Source: an uncultured Agathobacter sp. | GTDB lineage: Bacteria > Bacillota > Clostridia > Lachnospirales > Lachnospiraceae | Assembly (NCBI GenBank): GCA_934359755.1 | Contig: CAKRLV010000004.1 | Span: 81,507 to 145,506, forward strand | DNA length: 64,000 nucleotides | Direction of reading: 5' to 3' | In this document: piece after piece, positions 51,323-60,200 of the stretch | How the letters are laid out: each line of letters opens with the position of its first letter | How positions within the stretch are numbered: position 1 is the first letter of the stretch | Position numbers and translations under genes: made by a program | The notes under the pieces: model-generated | The model's database searches: none | Told to the model about the DNA's origin: nothing | Seen by the model: only the letters and a program-made list of their open reading frames with translations

Positions 51323-52294
51323 TTAATTGAGTTTAATAGAAGTATTTGTGGGACAATAAAGACGTCCCTGATATGTGTCACGCTCTTTAAAAAGGTGATT
51401 GATTGAGTTAAGAACCCGTTTTTTGTCTGTGCTCCACAAAGGTGCTATAAGTAATTTGCGGGGACCGTCACCTGTCATTCTATGAATTACAGTATCAGGT
51501 GGAAGAAGTTCTATACAATCAACAATCAGATTGCAGTATTCCTCCATTGTAAAAAGAGGAAAAGGCTTTTCCTTATATATTTCTGCTAAAGGGGTGTGGG
51601 CAAGTACATGAAGTAACTGAAGCTTAACACCGTCAATCTGCAATGCAGCAACATGTTTTACAGATTCTAGCATCATCTCTTTATTTTCGCCTGGAAGACC
51701 TAAAATCAGATGGGCTATCACAGGTATTTTTCTTTCTTGGAGTTTGTAAACCGCAGAGTCAAACTGTAGAACTGTGGTATGTGTATTCATGGATTTAAGG
51801 GTTGATTCATGAATACTTTGAAGTCCTAGCTCTATCCATACTGGTTTTATCTGATTAAGCTCATCGAGAAGCAGGTATATTTCATCTGACAGACAGTCAC
51901 TGCGCGTTCCAATAGAAAGTGCAACTATATCAGGGTGGTTTATCGCCTCGGTAAAAAGCTGTCTAAGATAGTAAACCGGGGCATAAGTATTTGTATACGC
52001 CTGAAAATATGCTATGAATTTCTGGCAGTTTGTTTTTGAAATAAGACGTTGTCTGGCAACATCTATCTGGTCTGATATAGAAAGAGAAGCAGGGCTGGCA
52101 AAATCACCAGAACCACCTTCGCTGCAATACAGACAGCCGATAGTTGATAATTTCCCATCTCTGTTGGGACAGCTCATACCGCCATTGAGTGAAAGCCGAT
52201 AGACTTTTTCATGGAATATGTTCTTGCAGTAGTTATTTAGAGAATAAAACCGCTGCCCACCATAAAGGTGGGAAGCGGTTGTTTTAACGTACAT
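51323..52294 (-). CDS. TIGR01212-type (YhcC) radical SAM protein
   Basis: A 323-residue radical SAM protein with the YhcC signature: VYRLSLNGGMSCPNRDG followed by GCLYCSEGG holds the three cluster cysteines, and LGLPGENKEMM is typical. It is related to Elp3 and its substrate is unknown. Its start overlaps the malic enzyme gene by 11 bp, so translation may be coupled. There is no strong ribosome site of its own. Confidence 0.85.
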   Translation of the reverse strand: MYVKTTASHLYGGQRFYSLNNYCKNIFHEKVYRLSLNGGMSCPNRDGKLSTIGCLYCSEGGSGDFASPASLSISDQIDVARQRLISKTNCQKFIAYFQAYTNTYAPVYYLRQLFTEAINHPDIVALSIGTRSDCLSDEIYLLLDELNQIKPVWIELGLQSIHESTLKSMNTHTTVLQFDSAVYKLQERKIPVIAHLILGLPGENKEMMLESVKHVAALQIDGVKLQLLHVLAHTPLAEIYKEKPFPLFTMEEYCNLIVDCIELLPPDTVIHRMTGDGPRKLLIAPLWSTDKKRVLNSINHLFKERDTYQGRLYCPTNTSIKLN

Positions 52295-53435
52295 GATTTT
52301 TAACTGCCTGACTTACAACTTCAGCGACTCTAGGGTCAAATGCCTCTGGCATAATGAAATCTTCATTAATCTGTTCATCAGATACAAGACCAGCAAGAGC
52401 TTCGGCGGCTGCAAGCTTCATTTCCTCTGTAATCTGTGTAGCCCTTCCTTCGAGAGCTCCCTTGAAGATTCCAGGGAAAGCAATAACATTATTGACCTGA
52501 TTAGGAAAATCACTTCGTCCGGTACCAACAACCTTTGCACCGGCAGCTTTGGCAACATCTGGCATAATCTCAGGAACGGGATTAGCCATTGCAAAAATAA
52601 TTGCATCCTTATTCATTGAAGCAACCATCTCTGGTGAGACAATATTTGGAGCAGATACACCGACGAATATATCAGCGCCCTTAAGAGCATCTGCCAATGT
52701 ACCAGATTTATTCTCGAGGTTTGTAACTTCTGTCATGTTTTTTTGCATCCAATTAAGGTTTGGATAATCTTTACCGATTATTCCTTCGCGGTCACACATC
52801 ATAACATGCTTAAAACCATAGCGGAGCAGAAGCTTTGTGATGGCAATACCAGCAGAACCGGCACCGTTGACAACAACATGACAATCCTCTTTTTTCTTGC
52901 CAGTAACACGGAGACCATTGATAATTCCAGCAAGAACTACGATGGCAGTACCATGCTGGTCATCATGGAATACTGGAATGTTAAGCATTTCTTTAAGTCT
53001 TTCTTCTATTTCAAAACAACGAGGAGCTGAAATATCCTCGAGATTGATTCCACCAAATCCAGGTGCGATATTCTTGACAGCCTCGATTATTTCCTCAGTA
53101 TCCTGAGTGTCAAGACAAATTGGCACTGCATTCACGTCACCGAATTCTTTAAAAAGAACACATTTACCTTCCATAACAGGCATTGCTGCATATGGTCCGA
53201 TATTTCCAAGACCAAGAACTGCACTTCCGTCTGATACAACTGCTACAGTATTTGACTTCCATGTATATGTATATGCTGCCTCAGGATCTTTTGCAATAAC
53301 CTTACATGGTTCTGCAACACCAGGAGTATATGCAAGAGCAAGATCTTCTCTTGAATTAACTTTTGATTTGGCAACTGTCTCTAATTTGCCATTCCATTCT
53401 TTGTGAAGCTGTAAAGCTTTTTCATTTATATTCAT
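52284..53435 (-). CDS. NAD(P)-dependent malic enzyme
   Basis: A 383-residue short-form malic enzyme: AYTPGVAEPCKVIA, the metal site around INLEDISAPRCFEIEER and FHDDQHGTAIV, and the dinucleotide loop VNGAGSAGIAITKLL. It decarboxylates malate to pyruvate with NAD(P), so links to PFOR. AGGAGAAAATT precedes the ATG. The cofactor choice (NAD or NADP) cannot be read directly. Confidence 0.93.
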   Translation of the reverse strand: MNINEKALQLHKEWNGKLETVAKSKVNSREDLALAYTPGVAEPCKVIAKDPEAAYTYTWKSNTVAVVSDGSAVLGLGNIGPYAAMPVMEGKCVLFKEFGDVNAVPICLDTQDTEEIIEAVKNIAPGFGGINLEDISAPRCFEIEERLKEMLNIPVFHDDQHGTAIVVLAGIINGLRVTGKKKEDCHVVVNGAGSAGIAITKLLLRYGFKHVMMCDREGIIGKDYPNLNWMQKNMTEVTNLENKSGTLADALKGADIFVGVSAPNIVSPEMVASMNKDAIIFAMANPVPEIMPDVAKAAGAKVVGTGRSDFPNQVNNVIAFPGIFKGALEGRATQITEEMKLAAAEALAGLVSDEQINEDFIMPEAFDPRVAEVVSQAVKNHVR

Positions 53436-53520
53436 AATTTTCTCCTACTAAAATATAAGATTGTGTGTAACTATTTTAACATGATAGCATTGTTATTATT
53501 ACAAATCAAGAAAAAAGGGC

Positions 53521-53549
53521 TTTATATTTTGGCGGGCATAGTGTATAAT
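53521..53549 (+). promoter_or_regulatory. Promoter for rho
   Basis: TTTATA (53521-53526), 17-bp spacer, TATAAT (53544-53549), with TGTG before the -10. Confidence 0.5.
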
Positions 53550-53632
53550 ACCATTTATATTCGTTAGTCAATTCGGACAAATTCCCAGTTTTTGATTTGA
53601 CGCACAGGCGTTTTTATAATAAGGAGATAAGT

Positions 53633-55027
53633 ATGAGAGAAAAATATGAAAGTCTTTCAGCTGTCGTGTTGAGAGATTTAGCAAAAGCTCGTGGCATCAA
53701 AGGAATATCGACAATGAAAAAGGGTGAGCTCGTTGAGAGAATGCTTGAAGAGGATGCAAAACAAAAGAAGACAGAGACTTCACATTCACATGTGAATCAG
53801 CATTCACAGTCAAATCAACAGCCACAGTCAAATCAGCAGTCGCAGAACAGTTCTTCATCTGCAGAGCCATTAGCAGTTAAGGAAGAGGTATCTAATCTCG
53901 ATAGTGGAATATCAGTTACAGGTATCATAGAAGTAATGCAGGATGGATTTGGATTTATCCGTTCAGACAATTACATGCCAGGTGACAATGACGTATATGT
54001 ATCACCATCGCAGATTAGAAGATTTGCACTGAAGACTGGTGATATTATCACTGGAAATACGAGAATAAAGACTGAGAAAGAAAAATTTTCAGCACTTTTG
54101 TATCTTACAGCTATAAACGGACAGACACCAGGAGCATTAGACAGAAGACCGAATTTCGAGGATCTGACACCTGTATTCCCTAATGAACGTCTTAAGCTTG
54201 AAAGAGCTGGCGCAAGTGTGGCGATGAGAGTTGTTGATCTCATCTCACCAATCGGTAAGGGACAAAGAGGTATGATTGTTTCCCAGCCAAAAGCAGGAAA
54301 GACTACATTGCTTAAGGAAGTAGCCAAATCAGTTCTGTTTAATAATCCAGAGATGCATCTGATTATTTTGCTTATAGATGAAAGACCGGAGGAAGTTACC
54401 GACATCAAAGAAGCCATACACGGTGATAATGTAGAAGTTATCTACTCTACATTTGATGAATTACCAGAACATCATAAGAGAGTATCCGAGATGGTTATCG
54501 AGAGAGCTAAGCGTCTTGTAGAGCAGGGCTCAGATGTTATGATATTATTAGACAGTATCACAAGACTTGCGAGGGCGTATAACCTTACAGTTCCACCAAG
54601 TGGACGTACATTGTCAGGTGGACTTGATCCAGCAGCACTTCATATGCCAAAGAGATTTTTTGGTGCAGCGAGAAATATGAGAGAGGGCGGCAGCCTTACA
54701 ATTCTTGCTACAGCACTTGTTGATACAGGAAGTAAGATGGATGACGTAGTATTTGAGGAGTTCAAGGGAACAGGTAACATGGAACTTGTACTCGACAGAA
54801 AGCTATCTGAGAAGAGAATATTCCCTGCGATAGATATTGTTAAATCAGGCACAAGAAGAGAAGATCTTCTCTTGACACCGGACGAGCAGCAGGCGGTTGA
54901 TAATATGCGCAAAGCTTTTAATGGAGTTCGTACTGATGAGGCGGTAGAAAATGTACTTAATATGTTTGCACATACCAAGAATAATCAGGAATTCGTTAAT
55001 ATGGCGAAGAAATCACGTATTATCTAG
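53633..55027 (+). CDS. rho: Transcription termination factor Rho
   Basis: A 464-residue Rho: N-terminal RNA-binding start (SAVVLRDLAKARGIKGISTM), a cold-shock-like domain (MQDGFGFIRSDNYMPGDNDV), Walker A QPKAGKTTLL, DSITRLARAYN and the C-terminal region. Between the first two is an inserted stretch rich in Ser, His, Gln and Asn (about 45-80: HVNQHSQSNQQPQSNQQ), as seen in several clostridial and actinobacterial Rho proteins. ATG 53633 follows AAGGAGATAAGT. Confidence 0.94.
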   Translation: MREKYESLSAVVLRDLAKARGIKGISTMKKGELVERMLEEDAKQKKTETSHSHVNQHSQSNQQPQSNQQSQNSSSSAEPLAVKEEVSNLDSGISVTGIIEVMQDGFGFIRSDNYMPGDNDVYVSPSQIRRFALKTGDIITGNTRIKTEKEKFSALLYLTAINGQTPGALDRRPNFEDLTPVFPNERLKLERAGASVAMRVVDLISPIGKGQRGMIVSQPKAGKTTLLKEVAKSVLFNNPEMHLIILLIDERPEEVTDIKEAIHGDNVEVIYSTFDELPEHHKRVSEMVIERAKRLVEQGSDVMILLDSITRLARAYNLTVPPSGRTLSGGLDPAALHMPKRFFGAARNMREGGSLTILATALVDTGSKMDDVVFEEFKGTGNMELVLDRKLSEKRIFPAIDIVKSGTRREDLLLTPDEQQAVDNMRKAFNGVRTDEAVENVLNMFAHTKNNQEFVNMAKKSRII

Positions 55028-55070
55028 GAATACACAGACATAATAATATAGTAATTAAGTAATATTGCAA

Positions 55071-55096
55071 GGGTGCACTATCATGTGCGCCTTTTT
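55071..55096 (+). terminator. Rho-independent terminator after rho
   Basis: GGTGCAC and GTGCGCC pair (one T-G) followed by TTTTT. Confidence 0.7.
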
Positions 55097-55117
55097 GCGT
55101 ATAGCAAGGAGGAATAT

Positions 55118-56338
55118 ATGGAGGCAAAAGTACTAATTGAAGAAGCAAAAGGACTACAGGACGAATTAGTCTCGATAAGACATGAACTTCATCAACACCC
55201 AGAACTTGGATTTGATCTGAATTTCACCAAGCCGTTTGTGAAGAAAAAACTTGAAGAACTTGGATATTCGGTTGAAGAAGTTGGAAAAGCAGGACTTGTC
55301 ACGACAATATCAGGGAAGATACCAGGAAAAACTATCCTGATAAGAGCCGACATGGATGCACTTCCTATAAATGAGGAGGCAGATGTTGAGTTTAAGAGTC
55401 TGACAGAAGGAAAGATGCATGCCTGCGGACATGACATGCATGCGACTATGCTTCTTGGAGCAGCGAAGCTTTTAAAGGAGCACCAGGATGAAATAATAGG
55501 AACTATCAAGCTTGAATTTCAGCCAGCAGAAGAAATATTCCAGGGCTCAGAGGATATGATAAAGAATGGTCTTCTTAAAAATCCGGATGTAGATGCAGCA
55601 GTGATGTTTCATGTTGTTGCAGGAGTTCCAATGCCAGCAGGAATGATTATGGTTCCAGGTGGCGGTGTCACCATGGCATCGTGTGAACAGTATCATATCA
55701 CGGTAACAGGTAAAAGTGGACATGGTTCTATGCCACATGCATCAATTGATGCAATTACCGCAGCAGCGCAGATACATCTTGCACTTCAGGAAATCAACAG
55801 CAGAGAGATAGCACCAGATGAGTATGGTGTATTTACGACATGTAGATTTGAAGCTGGAAATGCATCCAATGTTTTCCCTGAAAAAGCACAGATGTGGGGA
55901 ACAATCAGAACACTTGATCCAGAAGGCAGAATTGGCGAACAGATTAAGACACGTATGACAGAGATTACAAAAGGAATAGCTTCAGCAATGAGATGTGGGG
56001 CAGAGATTGAATTTGCAGATTTTTGTCCATCCATGGTTACAGATGGCGCATTGGCACAACAGGCGTTATCTATAATGCAGGAACTATATGGACCTATGAC
56101 AATCGATATGGCTGCCATAAATGGAGGAAAGCCTGGTGGAGGAAGTGAGGACTTTGCATTTGTAAGCCATGAGGTTCCAACAGTAGGAATGTATATTGTT
56201 GCAGGCAATAGCAAGGAAGGTTATCAGTACGGACAGCACAATTCTAAGGTTCGTTTTGATGATACAATATTAAACAAAGGAAGTGCAGCTTATGCGTATA
56301 TGGCGCTTAGATGGCTGCAGGAAAACGGAGGAAATTAA
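55118..56338 (+). CDS. M20 family amidohydrolase
   Basis: A 406-residue metallo-amidohydrolase: HELHQHPELGFDL, DMDALPINEEADVEFKS, HACGHDMHATMLLG, and PAEEIFQGSEDMI, the M20D-type metal ligands. Members remove acyl groups from amino acids (aminoacylase, hippurate hydrolase) or cleave related amides. AAGGAGGAATAT precedes ATG 55118, which discards the 15-residue longer in-frame form. It is followed closely by two membrane protein genes, suggesting that its substrate is imported by them. The whole module lies between rho and rpmE. Confidence 0.9.
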   Translation: MEAKVLIEEAKGLQDELVSIRHELHQHPELGFDLNFTKPFVKKKLEELGYSVEEVGKAGLVTTISGKIPGKTILIRADMDALPINEEADVEFKSLTEGKMHACGHDMHATMLLGAAKLLKEHQDEIIGTIKLEFQPAEEIFQGSEDMIKNGLLKNPDVDAAVMFHVVAGVPMPAGMIMVPGGGVTMASCEQYHITVTGKSGHGSMPHASIDAITAAAQIHLALQEINSREIAPDEYGVFTTCRFEAGNASNVFPEKAQMWGTIRTLDPEGRIGEQIKTRMTEITKGIASAMRCGAEIEFADFCPSMVTDGALAQQALSIMQELYGPMTIDMAAINGGKPGGGSEDFAFVSHEVPTVGMYIVAGNSKEGYQYGQHNSKVRFDDTILNKGSAAYAYMALRWLQENGGN

Positions 56339-56340
56339 AC

Positions 56341-57048
56341 ATGAAGGGAAGCGTAGTTGCGAGTAGTCCGCTTTTGTATGCTCTTATAGCAATCGGACTG
56401 ATAGGTGTAGTGGCTTTTGCTGTTATAAGTGCTAAGAAAGCAGTAAAAAGATGTCTTGAACTTGGCATCAAAAAGGAGACAATTAACAGTGTAATAAAGG
56501 CAAGTATTACATCTGCAATAGTGCCAAGTCTGGCAGTTTTGCTTGGATTTGTGACACTCAGTGTATCACTTGGAGCAGCATGGCCGTGGTGGAGACTGTC
56601 AGTAATAGGCTCACTTTCGTATGAAGTAATGGCATCACAGTATACAGCAGACGGAATCGGAGTTGAACTGTCCAATATTTTATCATCAGATGCTACAGTG
56701 TTTGGTGCGGTAATTATAGTAATGACAATAGGTGTATTAATTGAACCTCTAGCGGTAGCATTTCTTGCAAAGAAATACTCAACGGGAATCATGAATGCAA
56801 AAAGTGGTTCGGGAGATTGGGGAACAATTCTTTCAGGATGTTTCTTTATTGCAATGTTTGCAGTGTATCTTCCAATTATGATTTTTACAGATATGCCAAC
56901 AACACTTACCCTTGTTACAAGCCTTGTAGTCACAATTTTGTGTGGTATTCTATCGAAGAAGATAAAATGGCTTGGAAACTTTACAATGGCATTTGCACTC
57001 ATCGTTAGTATGTGTTCAAGTGTATTGTGGGTATCATTATTCAAATAG
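56341..57048 (+). CDS. DUF5058 family membrane protein
   Basis: A 235-residue protein with about six hydrophobic segments and a conserved core SLGAAWPWWRLSVIGSLSYE, which I take to be the DUF5058 family. GGAGGAAATTAA precedes the ATG at 56341 and places the gene 2 bp after the M20 stop. With the next gene it would form a small two-subunit membrane complex. Function is not established; a transporter is my inference from the operon. Confidence 0.7.
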   Translation: MKGSVVASSPLLYALIAIGLIGVVAFAVISAKKAVKRCLELGIKKETINSVIKASITSAIVPSLAVLLGFVTLSVSLGAAWPWWRLSVIGSLSYEVMASQYTADGIGVELSNILSSDATVFGAVIIVMTIGVLIEPLAVAFLAKKYSTGIMNAKSGSGDWGTILSGCFFIAMFAVYLPIMIFTDMPTTLTLVTSLVVTILCGILSKKIKWLGNFTMAFALIVSMCSSVLWVSLFK

Positions 57049-57063
57049 CAGGAGGGCAGATAA

Positions 57064-57804
57064 ATGAAAAAGGAAAATACAAAAGAGACACCAAAGCTTG
57101 ATGTGTTCGTTGAATGGGCGCATAAATCAGGAAAGGCTTTTTTGCTATGCTTTATATTGTACATGCTTATAGTTCCACTTGTAGTATGTCTTGTGTATGG
57201 ATGTTTCCCAAGCTTTAAGGTGCTTGCACCAGGACTTGTTACAATATTACTTATTATGGTTCCAACTGGAATAGCTGAAGTTGGAAGCTATACACCAATA
57301 CTTGGTTCATCAAGTTACCTGACGTTTGCAACAGGTAATCTTATGAATCTCAAGATGCCATGTGTATTAAATGCACAGAAGATTGCAAAAGTAGAACAGA
57401 GTACACCAGAAGGCGATGCAATTGCACTTATTGCGACAGCCGTATCTTCAATAGTTACAATCGTGATACTTGCTATAGGACTTGTACTTATAGTGCCAAT
57501 TCAGCCAATTTTAAGCAATCCATATGTGGCAACAGCAAGCAATTACATCATGCCTGCATTATTCGGATGTATGTCACTTAGCCTATTTGGCAATGGTGGA
57601 AGCAAGACTTATGTCAAAAACAGATTACTTTGTGGTCTTATACCAGCACTTTTAGTGTCAGTACTTACAATTGTTGGAATTGCATCAGCTGGAATCGCGA
57701 GTTTCCTACTTATAGTTATGATTCCACTTACTATACTTTGCGCAAGAATTCTTTGGAAAAAAGGAGTAATCAGCGTAGAGTCTGTTGAAAACATAGAAAA
57801 ATAA
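57064..57804 (+). CDS. Membrane protein, partner of the DUF5058 protein
   Basis: A 246-residue protein with six or seven hydrophobic segments and a conserved VPTGIAEVGSYTPILGSSSY loop, followed by FATGNLMNLKMPC. Its charged N-terminal tail is about 30 residues. The next gene begins only after a promoter and leader, so it closes the M20/DUF5058 operon. I do not know a named family. GGAGGGCAGATAA precedes the ATG. It probably works with the DUF5058 protein in the same complex. Confidence 0.7.
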   Translation: MKKENTKETPKLDVFVEWAHKSGKAFLLCFILYMLIVPLVVCLVYGCFPSFKVLAPGLVTILLIMVPTGIAEVGSYTPILGSSSYLTFATGNLMNLKMPCVLNAQKIAKVEQSTPEGDAIALIATAVSSIVTIVILAIGLVLIVPIQPILSNPYVATASNYIMPALFGCMSLSLFGNGGSKTYVKNRLLCGLIPALLVSVLTIVGIASAGIASFLLIVMIPLTILCARILWKKGVISVESVENIEK

Positions 57805-57829
57805 AATAATACATATTTTTGTAAAGCTA

Positions 57830-57858
57830 TTGCAATGAGATTATGCATATGCTATAAT
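57830..57858 (+). promoter_or_regulatory. Promoter for rpmE
   Basis: TTGCAA (57830-57835), 17-bp spacer, TATAAT (57853-57858). Confidence 0.75.
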
Positions 57859-57864
57859 ATGAAA

Positions 57865-57990
57865 GCTGTTTATCGGGATGTAAACGGACGAACCGTGTCA
57901 TTCTTGTTATAAGTAACATATGCGGATCGGGCATACGGTTATAAAGAATGAAGCTTAAAATAAACGATAAGACATAGAAGAGGTGAAATT
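57865..57990 (+). ncRNA. Structured 5' leader of rpmE, candidate L31 autoregulatory RNA
   Basis: About 126 nt of leader can pair: TTATCG near 57870 with CGATAA near 57966, AACCGT with ACGGTT, CATTCTT with AAGAATG, and a local TATGC..GCATA hairpin. Firmicutes L31 genes are known to carry autoregulatory leaders of about this size; the match to that motif is by position and pairing only, not by alignment. Confidence 0.55.
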
Positions 57991-58191
57991 ATGAGAGAAG
58001 GAATCCATCCAGATTATTATCAGGCAACTGTAACTTGCAACTGTGGTAACACATTTGTTACAGGTTCTACAAAGCCAGAGATTCACGTTGAAATTTGTTC
58101 AAAGTGTCATCCATTCTATACTGGACAGCAGAAGGCTGCACAGGCTCGTGGACGCATTGAGCAGTTCAACAAGAAATATGGTATGAACTAG
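57991..58191 (+). CDS. rpmE: Ribosomal protein L31 (zinc-binding type)
   Basis: A 66-residue L31 with the zinc form cysteines: CNCG near residue 17 and CSKCHPFYTGQQ near 38. It is the last protein added to the large subunit. AGAGGTGAAATT precedes the ATG. It is monocistronic, between a structured leader and a terminator. Confidence 0.95.
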   Translation: MREGIHPDYYQATVTCNCGNTFVTGSTKPEIHVEICSKCHPFYTGQQKAAQARGRIEQFNKKYGMN

Positions 58192-58207
58192 TTTATTAAG
58201 TTTACTG

Positions 58208-58243
58208 AAAGGTTGAGGTTGCAATATACCTCAACCTTTTCTT
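58208..58243 (+). terminator. Rho-independent terminator after rpmE
   Basis: AAGGTTGAGGT and ACCTCAACCTT pair perfectly around an 8-nt loop, followed by TTCTTCTTG. Confidence 0.8.
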
Positions 58244-58283
58244 CTTGTTATAGTAGAAAAGTTCGACTTATGGAGAAGCTAAT

Positions 58284-59225
58284 ATGAGATATTCAGGAAT
58301 TGGTGGGCAGGCTGTCATGGAAGGCATTATGATGAAAAATGCAGATAAGTATTCCGTAGCGGTCAGGAAGCCAGACAATGAGATAGAAGTGAAAGTTGAA
58401 GATTATAACTTAGGACAGAGATTTAAGACGATTCGCAAGCTTCCGATATTAAGAGGTGTATTTAGCTTTATAGATTCGCTTTATCTTGGGATGAGTACAC
58501 TTATGTATTCGGCGTCTTTTTTTGAAGAAGAACAGGAAGATAGTGATAGTACAGAGACATTGTCAGAAGAGGAAAAGGCAAAGAAAGAAGCAAAAGAGAA
58601 AAAGGAAAATGATGTGTTGATGGCAGGAACCGTAGTAGTATCGGTTGTTATGGCTATAGCAATTTTTTTTGCGCTTCCATATTTTCTATCGACATTTTTT
58701 CAGAAGTTTATTTCATCTGATGTAGTTATAGCTCTTTTAGAAGGAATAATCAGACTTGCAATTTTTATAGTATATATTTTACTTATTTCCCTAACCCCGG
58801 ATATAAAAAGGGTATTTATGTATCATGGAGCAGAACACAAATGTATTAATTGTATAGAGCATGGACTTGAACTGAATGTAGAGAATGTCAGAAAAAGTTC
58901 AAAGCTGCATAAGAGATGCGGAACAAGCTTTCTTATCATAGTTATGCTGGTGAGTATAGTATTTTTTATGTTTATAAGAGTTGATTCCAAATTACTTCGA
59001 CTTGTACTTCGACTGATTCTAATTCCGGTTATAGCGGGAGTCTCATATGAATTTATAAGACTTGCAGGTCGATACGATAATCCAATAGTTGATCTGTTTA
59101 GTAAGCCAGGTCTCTGGATGCAGAGAATCACTACAAAAGAACCAGATGATGATATGATAGAAGTTGGTATTGCATCAGTTGAAGCAGTGTTTGACTGGAA
59201 GGCATGGCAAAAAGAAGAGGGGTAA
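58284..59225 (+). CDS. DUF1385 family membrane protein
   Basis: A 313-residue protein of the DUF1385 family, whose start GIGGQAVMEGIMMKN is highly characteristic. An acidic insert (DSDSTETLSEEEKAKKEAKE) precedes four membrane segments, with MYHGAEHKCINCIEHG in the middle. The function is not known. The gene neighbourhood rpmE-DUF1385-prmC-prfA is usual in Firmicutes. GGAGAAGCTAAT precedes the ATG. It ends 4 bp before prmC. Confidence 0.9.
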   Translation: MRYSGIGGQAVMEGIMMKNADKYSVAVRKPDNEIEVKVEDYNLGQRFKTIRKLPILRGVFSFIDSLYLGMSTLMYSASFFEEEQEDSDSTETLSEEEKAKKEAKEKKENDVLMAGTVVVSVVMAIAIFFALPYFLSTFFQKFISSDVVIALLEGIIRLAIFIVYILLISLTPDIKRVFMYHGAEHKCINCIEHGLELNVENVRKSSKLHKRCGTSFLIIVMLVSIVFFMFIRVDSKLLRLVLRLILIPVIAGVSYEFIRLAGRYDNPIVDLFSKPGLWMQRITTKEPDDDMIEVGIASVEAVFDWKAWQKEEG

Positions 59226-59229
59226 TATA

Positions 59230-60057
59230 ATGACATATCGAGAGGCGCTTTTATCAGGGGAAAAGATACTAGACATGGCACAAATCGTAGATGCGAAGAA
59301 TGACGCATGGCTGTTGATGGAGATGGTGTGCAAGATAGATAAGACATTTTATTATGTGCATATGGATGAAGAAATTCCAGTTGATGAGATGAAAGAATAT
59401 GAATCTGTTCTTAAAAAAAGAGCGGAGAGAGTTCCACTTCAATATATAACTGGTGAGCAGGAATTTATGGGGCTTACTTTTTATGTGAACAGTAATGTTC
59501 TTATTCCAAGGCAGGATACAGAGACTTTAGTAGAAGAGGCTCTCAACCTCGCAAAACCTGGAATGCGTATACTTGATATGTGCACTGGTTCGGGATGTAT
59601 TATAATAAGCATTTTGAAGAATAAATCTGACGTAAAAGGTATGGGATGTGATATTTCAAAGCAGGCACTTATAGTTGCAAAAGAAAACGCAAAGCTTAAT
59701 AATGTAAATGTTGCATTTGAATATAGTGATTTGTTTGAGAATATCGAGGGCAAATTTGACATGATAGTATCAAATCCACCTTACATAAGAAGTGCCGAGA
59801 TACCATCGCTTATGCCGGAAGTGGCGCAGTTTGAACCACTAAAAGCACTAGATGGCAGTGAAGATGGACTTGAATTTTATAGAAGAATAATCAAAGAAAG
59901 TAAGAATTACCTAAATGCGGATGGGTATATTATATTTGAAATCGGCAATGATCAGGGCGAGGCAGTCTCCAATATGCTGACATATGCTGGTTATAATAAT
60001 GTCCGTGTTATAAAGGATCTTGCGCATAATGACAGAGTGGTGTGTGCGCAGGTTTAG
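59230..60057 (+). CDS. prmC: Release factor glutamine methyltransferase
   Basis: A 275-residue SAM-dependent N5-glutamine methyltransferase: N-terminal helical domain, DMCTGSGCI for SAM, and the catalytic VSNPPYI. It methylates the Gln of the GGQ motif of RF1 (prfA, encoded downstream) and RF2. ATG 59230 follows GAGGGGTAATATA; a longer in-frame form overlapping DUF1385 has no site. Confidence 0.93.
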   Translation: MTYREALLSGEKILDMAQIVDAKNDAWLLMEMVCKIDKTFYYVHMDEEIPVDEMKEYESVLKKRAERVPLQYITGEQEFMGLTFYVNSNVLIPRQDTETLVEEALNLAKPGMRILDMCTGSGCIIISILKNKSDVKGMGCDISKQALIVAKENAKLNNVNVAFEYSDLFENIEGKFDMIVSNPPYIRSAEIPSLMPEVAQFEPLKALDGSEDGLEFYRRIIKESKNYLNADGYIIFEIGNDQGEAVSNMLTYAGYNNVRVIKDLAHNDRVVCAQV

Positions 60058-60180
60058 GTTGAGTAATAGATTAGAATAGTATGTTAAAGTGATATATTAG
60101 AGTGATATTAAAAAAACAGATTAGAGTGATATATTAAGATTAGTATATTGGAAAATATATTTAGAATAACTATATTGTGA
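60058..60180. repeat. Degenerate AT-rich repeats between prmC and prfA
   Basis: Several copies of a GATTAGAGTGATATATTA-type segment (around 60069, 60086 and 60119) fill the gap between prmC and prfA. Confidence 0.7.
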
Positions 60181-60200
60181 AGAACTGAAAGGGTGATAGT

